Shown piece by piece: positions 45,601 to 56,220 of a stretch of 64,000 nt of DNA (positions within the stretch are counted from its first letter, which is position 1; the number at the start of each line of letters is the position of its first letter). The notes beneath the pieces are model-generated. The model searched no databases. It was not told the origin of the DNA and was given only the letters and a program-made list of their open reading frames with translations. The translations under genes were made by a program, and so were the position numbers. The DNA comes from Nematostella vectensis (Eukaryota > Cnidaria > Anthozoa > Actiniaria > Edwardsiidae), in the NCBI RefSeq assembly GCF_932526225.1, contig NC_064037.1:10460203-10524202 (forward strand), read 5' to 3'.

Positions 45601-47326
45601 CTTTTTAATAATAATCAACCTTTTTAAATAGCTATAAGGCCGTATCTGTGCCAAGCGTCGTCAGGTTCGACCTTGTTTTTTCTCTTTTTGACAGAAAATG
45701 AAGTTGCAGAGGAGGAAAGTTTAAAAAGACTGCTCAGAGAATTGAGAATCCCTGCAGAAGTTCATGTATGTAATGGTGTTCTGGACGGTTTTCCTCTTTT
45801 GTGGATAAGCTCGTCCCAGGTCCCACGATTATTCTACCAGCACAGGAAACCCAGAGACTGTGTATGAAAGAAGTGCTATAAAGCATTTGGTGCACTTCAC
45901 TTTTCGTCCCTCCCCTTCCCTTGAGCCGCTACGCTGGCTAGTGCTTTATGCGTTTTTAAATTTAACCCACATCTTATACCATTTTCTGTTTTTTTTTTTT
46001 TTTAGATGATTCGGGCGTCAGATGAGGAGCCGCGTACAAGGAATGCTGATGGCTTGAACGTAATCATACTTTCTCATACTTGATCATATTGTCATGTCGT
46101 TCTATATTACGTGTCTGAGATTTTCTTTACTATATCTTTCAGCCGGCAATTAACTGGTACAAGTCTGTCAATCAGTTAATAAGGCTACACTCCAGTGAAG
46201 CATGTGAGTCACCTCAAATTTATTACTTACGAATAATTTAGGTTTGGGCTTATCTTGGCAATGAAATTTATTTGGCAATAAAATAAGGTGCTAAGACAAA
46301 GATCTTTCTAGAGCAATATGACTAGAAAAACTGCAAGCAGGTATAGTATATCTCTGTGTTCATGTTGGAATCAGGGAATAAAATAATCACAATTTTGAGA
46401 GAAATTGTTTACGCTTCTGTGATAACAGAGTCCTTTCCCTGACATTTTCAGCGTTAGCCCTTTGTCAGAGTAAAAACGAACGAAGGGTTGATGCTCAAAA
46501 AGTCAAGTGAAACTAAACTACTTGATTTATTTCCATGTTTTACAGTGGCCTGCTGGCAAATGATTTCATTTTGTTAATCTGTCCGTAGGTGTGGTCTTCA
46601 CAGGTCTTCCCCACCCCGCTATTGATGATAACATGGTGGAGCAGTTTATTCAAGAGCTTGACATTTTATCAGGTATTACAGAAGTCTCCTTAGCAAGCGT
46701 TTCTGCGGGATTTCAGCTGAAATAGTCTCAGTCCGAAGTTTAACTGTTTAAATAATGACATAATGACCAGTAAGTATTGAGAAGTACCTTCATTGAGGGT
46801 TGTCCAGTTCACCCACAAATTTATGCATGGCATTCTCTGAACGGCGAGGTCACTGGAGCGTATTAGAGAACGAGGTAAAACAATGGGAGGTAACAATGTC
46901 ATGCATACATACGGCGTATTCACGCTCATTTCTCTTCTTTTCCGCCCACTCCCCCTCCGCAGGCCTTTTTACTCCTCGTTCTCGCGCCAGTGACCTCGAC
47001 ACCTTGGTTTTCCGAGGATGGAATTACAGTAAATGGATTACAATTAAAATAGAGCCGCGTTCAGGGAGAGCCCAGAAAAGAACATTGGATCCGGCTGTCC
47101 CCCTTTCTTAATCTTGTGTGCCCCCCCCCCCCCCCACCCCACCCTACTTGGATCTTGGATCCGTTTCTGGATTGTTTTCAATTACCCTGGTTGAGGTTGT
47201 AATGGAGAGAGCTGATCCTGCATGGGTATGTTAATATTGATCCTTCCCTTGCACTCTTTTTCAGCCAATCTCCCACCAGTTGTCATGGTCTACGGCAGAT
47301 CACCTGTTGTCTACACTTCACTATAA
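30613..47326 (+). CDS. SLC12A9: SLC12A9-type cation-chloride cotransporter family protein, complete, 34 coding exons
   Basis: Exons: 30613-30718, 32371-32480, 32562-32679, 33070-33225, 33777-33860, 34569-34633, 34739-34807, 34928-34987, 35057-35153, 35346-35447, 35950-36011, 36405-36483, 36560-36604, 37359-37444, 37680-37804, 38241-38272, 38482-38553, 38689-38777, 39923-40054, 40165-40215, 40324-40449, 40599-40641, 41508-41594, 42267-42316, 42391-42438, 42775-42815, 43622-43668, 44107-44142, 44991-45110, 45695-45765, 46006-46059, 46143-46203, 46589-46672, 47265-47326. Total 2670 nt, 889 aa (human ~914). The N-terminal half is the SLC12/APC membrane domain: [57 protein letters not shown]. The C-terminal cytosolic half has [21 protein letters not shown] and DVWPVN. 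The subgroup is an orphan in which transport is poorly defined. Every junction keeps phase. Confidence 0.97.
31275..31447. mobile_element. Foldback element (family E) in SLC12A9 intron 1
   Basis: Arms of ~75 bp beginning CACAGGTAGCCCAGGCAATG and ending CATTGCCTGGGCTACCTGTG pair with only a few mismatches around a short loop. A half element is at 49987-50066, and a relative with the same ends at 56339-56515. Confidence 0.9.
32174..32332. mobile_element. Non-autonomous element, family C copy
   Basis: Starts GGGGCAGATCTAGCTTTTCA and ends CCCCCTTGATCCGCTACTGC. The G run, TTTTGTTACATAAGGCTTTC segment and ends match 22063-22150. It lies upstream of SLC12A9 exon 2. Confidence 0.65.
32680..33069 (+). 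other. SLC12A9: U12-type intron of SLC12A9 (intron 3)
   Basis: The donor reads GTATCCTTT, the consensus of the minor (U12) spliceosome. Twelve bases before the AG acceptor lies a branch-site-like TCCTTTAAC. Both elements and their spacing fit a U12 GT-AG intron. The splice falls after GGGAYY-coding sequence in the conserved ISRTLG region. Confidence 0.88.
34045..34204. mobile_element. Foldback element in SLC12A9 intron 5
   Basis: Left arm TTTTGTCTGTCCTCTAATAC with AGATGCACAGAT is matched inverted by ATCTGTGCATCT and TTAGAGGACAGACACAAGCA. About 35-bp arms, ~160 bp in total, no coding capacity. Confidence 0.8.
36860..37122. mobile_element. Non-autonomous inverted-repeat element, family B copy
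   Basis: Starts GGCGGATACAGGGGGTGGAT and ends AATCCTCTATCCGCCCCTG. It shares the TTGACTTTGCCGACGCGACA core with 23547-23779. It lies in SLC12A9 intron 13. Confidence 0.75.
38940..39240. repeat. GTCCTCTCTAGTTCGTCAATG minisatellite in SLC12A9 intron 18
   Basis: About seven degenerate units of ~40 bp on the theme GAGTCCTCTCTAG followed by TCGTCAATGTTGG. It lies just upstream of the 39426-39924 array. Confidence 0.65.
39426..39924 (+). repeat. 13-copy minisatellite whose last unit forms the SLC12A9 exon 19 acceptor
   Basis: Unit CTCTATCCGTAAGGTTCCTA plus TCTGATATTATC-type sequence. Copies start at 39426, 39468, 39510, 39552, 39584, 39626, 39668, 39710, 39742, 39784, 39826, 39868 and 39910; spacing is 42 bp with two 32-bp variants, giving a 158-bp higher-order period. 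In the last copy CCGTAAG is the acceptor and GTTC the first bases of exon 19 (39923). Upstream copies would read into TGA after three codons. Confidence 0.95.
40800..41110. mobile_element. Inverted-repeat element in SLC12A9 intron 22
   Basis: Left end GGGGGAGGGTGAATAGG with AATCCGCCGATCCGC, right end AATCCGCCGATCCGC with CCTATTCACCCCCC. The inside is full of AATCCG/CGGATC repeats. No coding capacity. Confidence 0.8.
41256..41410. mobile_element. GGCGTAGCCAGG inverted-repeat element in SLC12A9 intron 22
   Basis: Starts GGGGCGTAGCCAGGGGGTG and ends AAAAATCCTGGCTACGCC. ~155 bp with no coding capacity; ends resemble those of the 5142/6566 pair. Confidence 0.75.
41638..42040. repeat. 10-copy, 43-bp minisatellite with CCAAT/ATTGG in most units, SLC12A9 intron 23
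   Basis: Units CTAATGGTCTATCACCAATT plus CTGCAATATGATTGGCTGGG begin at 41638, 41681, 41724, 41767, 41810, 41853, 41896, 41939, 41982 and 42025, a strict 43-bp period. Most units hold a CCAAT box and an inverted ATTGG box. The last copy is partial. Confidence 0.95.
42454..42712. mobile_element. Inverted-repeat element with CACGTG ends, SLC12A9 intron 25
   Basis: Left end CAATAGGACTTGCGCTAAGA with GATCACGTGAC is matched by the right end GTCACGTGATCTCTTAGGGC with AAGTCCCTTATTG. ~259 bp. An inverted, partial relative is at 43447-43560. Confidence 0.85.
43447..43560. mobile_element. Partial inverted relative of the 42454 element, SLC12A9 intron 26
   Basis: Contains GCTGAATAAGTTGCTTTTTG, GTTTGCCGCCCAAAAAGTCA and GTGATTTCCTAGAGCAAGTC, the reverse complement of the left half of 42454-42712 with divergence. 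Confidence 0.75.
44671..44825. mobile_element. Inverted-repeat element in SLC12A9 intron 28
   Basis: GCCTCTGTGAAACAGAGTAG and GACGTTTCAAGCGTTAGCCC on the left; ATGCTTGAAACATC and AACAGAGGC on the right. A related fragment with GACATTTTCAGCGTTAGCCC lies at 46416-46500 in intron 32. Confidence 0.65.
46835..47015. mobile_element. Foldback element in SLC12A9 intron 33
   Basis: CGAGGTCACTGGAGCGTATT with GAGAACGAGG is matched inverted by CCTCGTTCTCGCGCCAGTGA with CCTCG. A shorter relative is near 48290-48345. No coding capacity. Confidence 0.7.
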
Positions 47327-47374
47327 CCCTTTTTTTGTAATTAGTTTTTTTTTTTTCTATCGTAACCCCATTTA

Positions 47375-47530
47375 CGTTGCTGACGTGGCTTTTATAGATC
47401 CCACGTGGTAACCTATCTAGTTTGGGTGTTTTGATGCCGATTTTCAGATTAACGTTGCCGACATGGCTTTTATAGATCCCACGTGGTAACCTGTCTAGTT
47501 TGGGATGCTTTGATGCCGATTTTTAGATTA
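47375..47530. repeat. 78-bp tandem duplication downstream of SLC12A9
   Basis: Two copies beginning ACGTTGCTGACGTGG and ACGTTGCCGACATGG, both with CCCACGTGGTAACC and TTTGATGCCGATTTT. They differ at several sites. Confidence 0.85.
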
Positions 47531-48426
47531 TTCCTATTCACATCAAATTTGAAAGGATAAAGGAATGGTCAGTTTTTCAATTTGTAGCCCACAAGACAAT
47601 TTGTTATCGCTCTGAATTTATAGTGTAATTATCGACTTTGTGTGCTACTTATGAACTTACCAATATTTTCTTTATAGACTAGGCAATATCGGTCCAGACT
47701 TAATACATTTCTTGTATAATTGCCAAGCTCAAAGTCCCTTTCCACATTTGCAAGGCCGCACTTGTCTCATATACGCGAGTTGTGCTGCATTACCAGGAGT
47801 CTGCCTGCTTGTCAGCATTCCCTGCCTCGTACCCAGGCGCTTACTAGCGTGACCGGAGCCTTTTGTCCTTTGCGCCAGCGCTAAACCTTCCCATGGTACA
47901 TTGCGATCACTAGTCTCGAATTGCTTTCCGCGGCAGTGGTATATTTCAATTGTTTTGCTGACTTAAAAGGCCTGGGTACTAGGTGGCAGCATTCCTATTT
48001 TATTCTCCAAGATTTTACGTACCGAAGCAATGCCGAAGCTGTAACTTTTTATGAGGGAGGGGGTTATTTCTTATATATTATAGATGGGCAGAAGTTTTTT
48101 TTTTTTTTTTTGTAGTTGTGGATCGGGAAGGGGAGGATTAAGTTTATGCGCTGTATACACACATAAGAAAAAAAACAATTGAAAGAAAAAAGTGTAAGAA
48201 AAAATACTCCAAACACATTGTAAACATTATAATGATCTGTTGTCTGAACCATAAGCAAAACACAATCTTTTCTTAGAGGACGAAAGTTCTCGTTCTGTTC
48301 TCGCTACTCGTCACCCAGACCTCGACGCCCTGGGTTCCCAAGAATGCCATAGGTTGTAAATATTTTTTTTTCCTATCTATATATCTTGGTATGGTGCCTC
48401 TTGCATAAGTTATGAATTTAAGAATG

Positions 48427-48432
48427 AATAAA
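48427..48432 (+). terminator. Candidate poly(A) signal for SLC12A9
   Basis: First canonical AATAAA on the plus strand after the SLC12A9 stop, but 1.1 kb away. A nearer variant signal may be used instead. Confidence 0.35.
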
Positions 48433-48918
48433 GTGAGTTGCCTAGGTGATCAACGCCGAAAAACCATGACGTTTGGAATGTCTTAACACCATTAAAACCG
48501 AGGTGGGGCAAACATCGCCATCTTGGTTTACAATTTTACTCCCTGATCTCGGTTTCACGCGAGTGTCGCAAAGAGCTGTGCGAAGGCATGCGATAAAAGA
48601 CTTTAGCTCCAATTTCTTCTAAAAATTTGAGTCCGAAAGAAAGGTCTTATCCCCCGCCACTAGAGAATATTGCCTTACTCCCCCCCCCCCCCCCCCCCCC
48701 TCAAATATAGCCAGGCGCGTACACAGGGCGGCCAAAAATGGAGTGGTGCTCTATAACCAAGAGATCATGGTCTCTTGCTATAACTTAGTATTCCAATTCA
48801 CAGGGATGCGCTTGCTTATTAACAAGACCATTTTCTCTCTTTCTGTCTTTTTTTATGTATATTTTATACTGTTGTTTGATAAATACTTTCAGAGTTTTAA
48901 TAAAGGTATCAGCACTTC

Positions 48919-49407
48919 TCACAACATCCATAACCCTTCTTCCTGAAGGTTAATTTCACACAAAATACCGCATCGAAACTTCTTAAGTTCCTTGTCCTGT
49001 TTCTCGAGTTCCATGCAAATGGCGTTCCTTCTTGGTCTCACAAGGCAGGCTAGATCTAAATCCACCGAAACCTCTTCCATCCCAACAGGCGGAAATACTG
49101 CATATTCGTGTGAACTTATGCAATAGCAAACCACATCATCGCTTGTTTCCAGAACTTTGTATTTAGTGCCAGATTGTCCAGTCAAAGTACTCAAAGATGA
49201 CACTATTTTTCTGAAAATGTGGCTGCAGTGTTCTTCGATAGATCGACGCATTTCGTCGTCTCGGAGTTTTTCGTGCTCTGTGTTTGTAAAAGGACGATCT
49301 TTGTAAACCTTTTGATAGTTCGATTCTTTCGATAACAAGTCTAATCCGTTTGTTGATGACGCATGTGCAAGGCAGTGACGTAAATGAACAATTATTTGGT
49401 GAGTCAA
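48919..49407 (-). CDS. Unrecognised 162-codon open frame, probably the last exon of an unidentified gene
   Basis: The frame opens after a TAA and has no ATG until codon 53 (49251-49249), so either translation starts there (about 110 aa) or an upstream exon is joined by an acceptor. One weak candidate AG lies at 49342-49341. The product looks like a real soluble protein: balanced charge, few repeats, with recognisable-looking segments KDRPFTNTEHEKLRDDEMRR, YKVLETSDDVVCYCISSHEY and ELEKQDKELKKFRCG. I cannot place it in a family. No membrane segment or signal peptide is visible. It faces away from RANBP1 (~890 bp between), so a first exon may lie in that gap. It could also be a decayed retrocopy. 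Confidence 0.5.
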   Translation of the reverse strand: MTHQIIVHLRHCLAHASSTNGLDLLSKESNYQKVYKDRPFTNTEHEKLRDDEMRRSIEEHCSHIFRKIVSSLSTLTGQSGTKYKVLETSDDVVCYCISSHEYAVFPPVGMEEVSVDLDLACLVRPRRNAICMELEKQDKELKKFRCGILCEINLQEEGLWML

Positions 49408-50293
49408 TTGTAGTTAAAACATGACTCGATTATGTTTATCATCTTTTTTCCGTTATGGTCAAGGGTAAAAGCTTGAAACCTGTAGTATAGCAATACTCTA
49501 TATAGCGATGTCCTTGTGTAATATAAAGATCAAAAGCTAGATTCCTGGTAAAGTATGGGTAAAATGAATGACCCTGCGATTTCAAACATTAAGTTCTTTA
49601 GTAGTCTGGTATGTAGCCAATCCGACAATAGCGTCCGTGGAGATACTGCAAAGGCATATAAAAATCCCTTTTTGTTTTTCCGGGGGTTCAGATTTTTATC
49701 CGAGAACTCACTCCCTTCCCCCCCCCCCCTCCCCCCCCCCCCGGAAAATCACGTCCATTTTTTCGTTTGTTGTATTTTCCTCGCGAATTTCGACGGTATT
49801 TGAGTGCTACCGAAAATAGGGCCTCCAACCTTGTCTTTCCTTAGTAGGGGGAGAGAAGTCATATATTCCGTTACGAAAACCCCCAAAAATCGTATATTAC
49901 ACATAAATATGACAACAACAAGGCATGTTCTAAGTTTTAAGGCAATTTTATTGGCAATGTTTCACAAAAAATCGCGACTTCAATCCACTCGTTTTACCTC
50001 TAAGAATAACAGACGATTCCAAGCTACACGAACAAGCTTCGAAACCATTGCCTGGGCTACCTGTGGTTTTATCTCCGGCACCAGGGGCTCATAATGCCGG
50101 TACTTATTGATAATCAGCGGTTTTCTTCCTGCGTTTCATGCGCTCAATAGGCCTGGGGCCGAGGGCTGCGATTTGACAGACGCATCCCCGCGAAAAAGTT
50201 TGGAAAGGAACCGGCACTTCGTCGTGGAGATTGTAGCAATTGATACAAAACAAATCCTAACAATCCTCAGCCATCCTTCACTTTTTTTAGACC
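49408..50293. promoter_or_regulatory. Upstream region of RANBP1
   Basis: About 0.9 kb with a C run at 49720-49741 and the half foldback element at 49987-50066. RANBP1 and the minus-strand frame diverge from here. A 5' exon of the unknown gene could not be identified. Confidence 0.5.
49987..50066. mobile_element. Half copy of foldback family E
   Basis: CACTCGTTTTACCTCTAAGA through CATTGCCTGGGCTACCTGTG matches the right arm of 31275-31447. The left arm is missing. Confidence 0.8.
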
Positions 50294-53200
50294 ATGAGTG
50301 AAGAACAGGTAAAAATAATAATACCCGTTTCATAAACATGACTATTGATGTTTGTATTTGCGAATTAACCTAGTTTCTCTTCGGGAAAATGTAGGGAACG
50401 AAAGACGAAGTAGCCCCAGCAAGTCCTGAAATTCATTTCAAGCCGATTGTAAATCTTCCAAAAATTGAACTGAAGTCACAGGAAGAGAATGAGGAAGAGA
50501 TATTTCAAATGTAAGGAATTTCTCTTGGAAGTACACGACGTATAGATGCTCTTACGTTTTACAAAGTTTACGAAAAACCGTGTTGATATCTTGCTTAGTT
50601 CAGATTAGAACATAAACATTTTGAGCCACTCATTTTGTGTTTGATAATCAATTTTTCTTATCAGGAGAGCGAAGTTGTACAGATACGATACGGCAGGAGA
50701 CGAGAATTTATGGAAAGAGCGTGGTGTTGGGAATGTCCGGATCCTCAAACACAAACTCAAGAAGCATACTTATCGAGTTCTTATGCGACGAGATAAAACC
50801 CTCAAGATTTGCGCAAATCACCTAAGTATGTGTGACAGGGTGTTTGTGTTGGGGGATATTTTTAGGGGAGCAATTCTTAACCAAAAAAATTACTCAGGTT
50901 TTGTCAAAAGCATATTTAGCCGGACATCTATTTTACTAGTGAGATGTCTACTCAAACTTAACTCAAAAATAGGCTGTGATAAGGTTTGCTATCCCAGAAT
51001 AGAAAACCAACAGATAGTCACTACTCCTGAAAGTAACATTAACCAAAGGATAACTATCTTCTTATAGTTCTCTTAGGGTTAACCAATTCACTTGTGAGTA
51101 CTTTTGAGCAAGATTGTAAGAAAAACAGACTTCAAACAGAAAGCTCCCCCCTATTTCAAGTCCCACACTACCAGTCAAATTTAGCTACCACTGACCCAAG
51201 ACAGTATGCCTTGAAGTTTCAAACAATGTGCTGCGGTGTCTCTTAAGTTTAGTACAGCACTGTTACACCCTGGTGCTGACAGCAGTTTTACTTGTAATTT
51301 GCGACTGTTATTTGTGATGTTTAGTTTGCATTTCTGAGGTTTTGGAGTTGGGCCTAGATTTTGTAGGCTTCTGGGAGCGTAATAGTTATAGATGAGTTAA
51401 TGGGTTAAATTTAACCCTGCTTGTGAGGTGTAGTAGATAATTATAAACATGTTCAAGTGTTACAACAGTTTATACAAATAATTGATAGGAATGTCACCAG
51501 CAACAGCTGGGAATAGAGATTCGCTAATCTAGGGATAAGTTTACGATAATTTATGGACAAATTTATCCCCAGTTAAGGATAGCATTCGAAGCATTAGAGC
51601 TGGCCCTATTTGGTTTTCTGCAACAGAACTTATCCAGCAAGTAAAGTAATTCTTATGTTAAGACAAAATTGTGGGTTAGTGCTTATTGTTAATGGGCTTT
51701 CCAGGAACCATCCCTAAATTAAATAAACAAAGACTTGTTATCTTTTTGGTATTTCAGTTGACCCCGAGATGGAGCTGAAAGTGAACTGTGGTAGTGATAG
51801 GGCCTGGGTTTGGAGTGTCAAAGCGGATTTTGCTGATGAAGAAGTCAAGCCTGAGACGCTAGCAATAAAATTTGCAAATGCTGAAAGTAAGTTGTTAATT
51901 TTGTTGGGAATCAAATATTAAACACGAAGGCGCGGTATAAAAGGACCTAAGCCCCGCCCCCATTTTTCAAATGGAGAGAGTCCAACATGGCGGCCATTAC
52001 CGTTACGAGCCCAGTAAATAAAGAATGCCCCCAAATCTAATGATTTGATATCCAACGAATAAAAAAAATCCCAAATGAAAGAAAAGATATGTTTGATTTG
52101 TACTTCAAGCCTTTCTTGGCAGCGAGAAATGCATATCTGTCTTAGAATTCGTACATTTACGGCGCGATTTCAAATCCCTTCGACTCCATTTTTGGTATGA
52201 TACCTTCCCGACTCTCCTAGGGAAGGATTTGGTGAGCTTGGGCCCGCAATGACCACAGTCATTGCTTAGCAGTCTATACTAAGGGATTATGTATGCGTGC
52301 AATGGGGTACAAACAGAGCTAAATTTTGCCATTCTTAGCGTGTTTAGAAAACATGTTTCGTGGAGCAATTTTGCCTCATTTCATCACACTTTTCTTGGCC
52401 GGTAGCATGATTCGTATTTCAATCAGACATTCAGGGAAATATGAAGAGCATTGTACTCTGGAAAGAAGCCCCTAAAATGGGGAGAAGAGGAAAGGAAGAC
52501 AGGAAGAAAAAAGACATTGAAGAAAACAATGTGTTTTTGTAACTTCTGTACTGAAAAATAGCACACAACAAAGCAGGACATTAGAATTAAACATAAGCAG
52601 CAAACATCAGGTATAAAGTCAAGATACATCATATATATTTTATTATTCATAAGTCACTTTACAGCTGTAGTGTAAGAGGACACTTCAGTAAAACTTAATC
52701 TAGTGAAACCATTATTTCTACTTTCTTGTTGCTGCAACAGGTGTAAAACAAAAATGCAAAGTGTGTCTATCTGCTGTTGTACATCTGTTCAAGGATTAAC
52801 CAAAAATCCATAAAGTGTTTTCACATTTACCAGAACAGGAAGAAAATTTGGTGTGGTGGGTAGGTCAGGGAATGTTGAACCCCAGGTTGACTTCTACTTT
52901 GACGAGAAAGTCAATTTTTCTTTATTATCTTTTTACCAAATTTAATAGTTGATCAATACATGTTACCATGATCAGGCTTCGGCAAATGACCCCAGTTTCA
53001 TAAGATATTTCAGCGGTATCCAGGGAGTGTGCAAGTGAAACTCTGATATTACATTATCTAGGGTGGTCATTACCTTGGGTCCTTTCTCTGGTGCCATCCT
53101 GCTGTTAGTACCAGACTTCTTGATCCAGAACATAAAGAAAGGCTAAGGAAATTTGTCGGTTTACTCACCCTGTCTGTCATTTATAAGTATACTAAACAGA

Positions 53201-55310
53201 GTACTAGGTACACCTGTTTGAATAGGGAGCATAGTGCAGTCAATTTGATTTCTAGGAAAGTACTTGGTCATTAGACCATTGTGCCCATTGTGATATAGGG
53301 TTAGTAGGGCTTAGTACCATCCCAATAAAATGCAAAACTTACTATTTGTCTGTACAAAACAAGGGAGTGGTATACAATAAAAGAAAACATTTGTTTCAAT
53401 ATTTGTTTTTATAGTGCATAACTGGCTCGCAGAAACTGTACAAAACAAGGGAGTGGTATACAATATAAAGAAAACATTTGTTTCAATATTTTTTTATAGT
53501 GCATAACTGGCTCACAGAAACAGCAGATAACCCTTTGTACAATGTATCAGCTTATATACTTACACATATATGTACACCAAACCACTGAAGGGCTACTAAA
53601 GAAATGCCTGATATCCATCTAAGTGAGATTGAGCCATAATTGAGTCTATCTTTCTACTTTTTGGATCAGAATGCACCTGTATAGTATTTTGTTTTTATCT
53701 TGCAATCTATGATGACTACAAATAATGTAGAAATAATAACAATTGAATTAGCTTTTGTTTCTATTTGCCCCAAACCGGTCTGGATCCTTAGTTTTAAAAA
53801 AGGGTTTACCTAAACATATGTTTTATACTTTAAGTTAATTATAAGTTAATAATACAAAATAGAGACATGACTTTTACTGTTTTCATTCAATGGATATCCT
53901 CCCTGTATCTACACTTGCTTTTACTGTAAGAATGAGAAGTCTTGAACTGAATGGATAAAAGAGAAAGCTTTTTGGTTTATTCAAAAGTGTAATCTATAAT
54001 GCAGTTTATAAAATATGAGTGGTTGCTTTATACACTTCACTAACACATCAATCAAGCTTTTAGCAACAAAACATGTTTCCTTTACAAAGGAATGTTTATG
54101 ATTTAAAATCACATGGAAAATGTAATACATGCCTATGTATCTGCTTTTTCTTGAGGAATATATCTTGTTGATTATTCAGATGTCACCATGACTTGCTTCT
54201 TGGGTATAACTAGGATGAAATCATATAATTGATTAGAAATTATATAATAGATTCAACATGCAAGTTTGGCCTCCAATTCATTCAGATAAACTGTTTAGTT
54301 AACATTACTAAAATACAAATAATGGACTGATCCCAACGATAAAAAAAACACTACCATTTATTACATATTTATACTTGAATTCCAACTTATAGTAGCTTGT
54401 AAATAGAATTTAAACAATCTTGTCCTAGCTCGAGGCGATATAAAAATAAAAACAAACAAGAGGAAAGCAAGATTTGATCTACAAACAACATCTTTTCTAT
54501 AGAAGGCCTGCATTACTTCTATCGGCAGTAATGTGGACAAAGTCAAGATGAATTTTCTAGCAAAACAGAGTTTCCCTGCCACTTTAAGTACCCATAAGCT
54601 TATGATGACTAATTTAAATCCTGTTTTCTGAGTTTAAAGCTATGAAAAGTAAATTTTAGGCATAAAAAGCTCACCTTTTGTCGAGGTTTGAAATCGTTGT
54701 TTTCCGATCATGCGTTTGCTCCTTTTTTGCATAAATCATGTTGGTTTCGTAGCTTTACTTCTACTGAGTTTCCTTTTTTACACATTCTATCGGACTAGAA
54801 GGTAGAGTTGGCATTTTTATACATCAGGAAGCGCTTTGAAACCTCTCCCCTCTGTTTTGTACTTGACTCGGGCCGCCATCTTGAATTTGATCCTCACTCC
54901 ACGCCGGTTGATTGACAAATGAGCCGATGCTTCCAATGGAAGCACCCTTTTATACCGCGCCTTCGTGTTTAAAACTGTTTAGCAATCTTTATTGGCTGTT
55001 TTTAAAAAAAATTTGTAAGCATTGCTTAACCATCATGATGATTTCATGTTTAGATGCAAACAAATTCAAAGATGTTTTCCAAGACTGCCAGAAAAAAATT
55101 AAGGATGCCACACCTATATCTGATGACAATGAAAGTGATAAGCTGGTTCAGGAACTCGAAGGGCTCAAGGTTAAAGAAGAGGAGACTAAAGAAGGCCAGG
55201 CTGAGGATAAATCAGATAAGGCGGAACCTAAAGACTCTGAAAAGGAAGTTGATAACACAAGTAAGGATGAGAATGGAAAGAAAGAAGAAGAAGACATCCC
55301 CGAGAAATAG
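50294..55310 (+). CDS. RANBP1: RANBP1, Ran-specific GTPase-activating cofactor, complete, 5 coding exons
   Basis: Exons: 50294-50308 (only MSEEQ), 50395-50510, 50665-50825, 51758-51886, 55054-55310; 678 nt, 225 aa (human ~201). Cytosolic protein that binds Ran-GTP and, with RanGAP, promotes GTP hydrolysis to release export complexes. The Ran-binding domain spans about residues 23-155: [11 protein letters not shown], the [14 protein letters not shown] turn, [31 protein letters not shown] and [16 protein letters not shown]. It is followed by the leucine-rich nuclear export signal [11 protein letters not shown], in the same place as in vertebrates, and a Lys/Glu-rich acidic tail longer than the human one. 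Intron 4 contains a 3-kb TTAA-flanked element. All phases agree. Confidence 0.98.
51918..54975. mobile_element. ~3.05-kb TTAA-flanked transposon-like element in RANBP1 intron 4
   Basis: Left end at 51918 is TTAA then ACACGAAGGCGCGGTATAAA. The right end is its reverse complement (CCTTTTATACCGCGCCTTCG, then TGT) followed by TTAA at 54969-54972. A TTAA duplication flanking terminal repeats of ~23 bp fits piggyBac-type transposition. The inside has no transposase-like frame, so it is non-autonomous or gutted. It carries a ~90-bp tandem duplication at 53353-53523. Confidence 0.85.
53353..53523. repeat. ~90-bp tandem duplication inside the RANBP1 intron element
   Basis: ACTGTACAAAACAAGGGAGT through TGCATAACTGGCTC occurs twice in a row with a few differences. 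Confidence 0.9.
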
Positions 55311-56220
55311 ATATTTCACCAGTGAAATTATTTCACATATATGCTGGCATCAAAGCTATCCAATCCAGGCTGGATTTCCACTAAAAGACCATTGAATGTG
55401 CTGCAAAAAAGAAGGCTTCAGATAGGATAGTTTATTTATCATAGTCTGCTGATAATAAGCCATGCGCATAATGTCTTCCACAACATGGAAAAGCATGTCT
55501 AGATACCTAATCTGTTTAATTTATATGATGATTTAAATATAGCTGTTACTGTACATATACGTTTTCAGGGCATTTTTACATTAAATAAGCTCTACATTAG
55601 GGCCATACCATAGGAAGGTTTCCAGGGACCTTGAACCCTTCAAACTCCAGCCACCTTATGGTATATATATAGTATGGAACGAGAATAAAGCAAAATGGAG
55701 AACCCTGTTTCTACCAAGGATATATAAGGAGAAACGGAAAAAGCAAAATAGATCGATTTCTTTGTGAGAAAATGTAAGGTAGCACTAGTTTAGAATAATG
55801 TTCTTCCATGATAGAATCATAAGAATGTATAGTAACATTTTTAACAGTTTTGTTTGCCCTTCTCTTCAGTCTTTTACTATTTTCATGGAATAAAAGTTTT
55901 ATCAACTGCAATTTTTTTTGTTTATTTATATTTGTCGATTCTGACTGTATAGTATTGCTACCGGGTTTCCTTTGTCTCAAGCGTCCGTAAGTTCCCTGGG
56001 CTGCACGGTCCACTGATCGCTTATGCGGTGTCGATCGCTTTTCGTGCATAACTTTACCAAGCAGGTTTTTTGCTGAATATCTTGATACTATATTGGCCCG
56101 TTGCCCTTGCTAGACCTAGCGCATGGCTGTCGATATGAGTTGGAAGTAGGACTGCCGGGCGATTTACTTATATAATATCACGTTTTAGTTCCATCGTATG
56201 AATAAGCTTGAAGTCCAAAA
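55311..56220. other. RANBP1 3' UTR and oxidase-gene promoter region
   Basis: About 0.9 kb between genes on the same strand. It holds the likely RANBP1 poly(A) signal at 55684 and then the upstream region of the oxidase gene. No other feature seen. Confidence 0.6.
55684..55689 (+). terminator. RANBP1: Poly(A) signal of RANBP1
   Basis: AATAAA about 375 nt after the stop codon, the first canonical hexamer there. Confidence 0.65.

Larger units (their letters stand above)
47327..48918. other. Intergenic region, 3' of SLC12A9 and of the 48919-49407 frame
   Basis: About 1.6 kb between convergent ends. It holds a ~78-bp tandem duplication (47375-47530, with TATAGATCCCACGTGGTAAC in both copies), a C run near 48680-48700 and a candidate AATAAA at 48427. 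No convincing gene. Confidence 0.6.
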
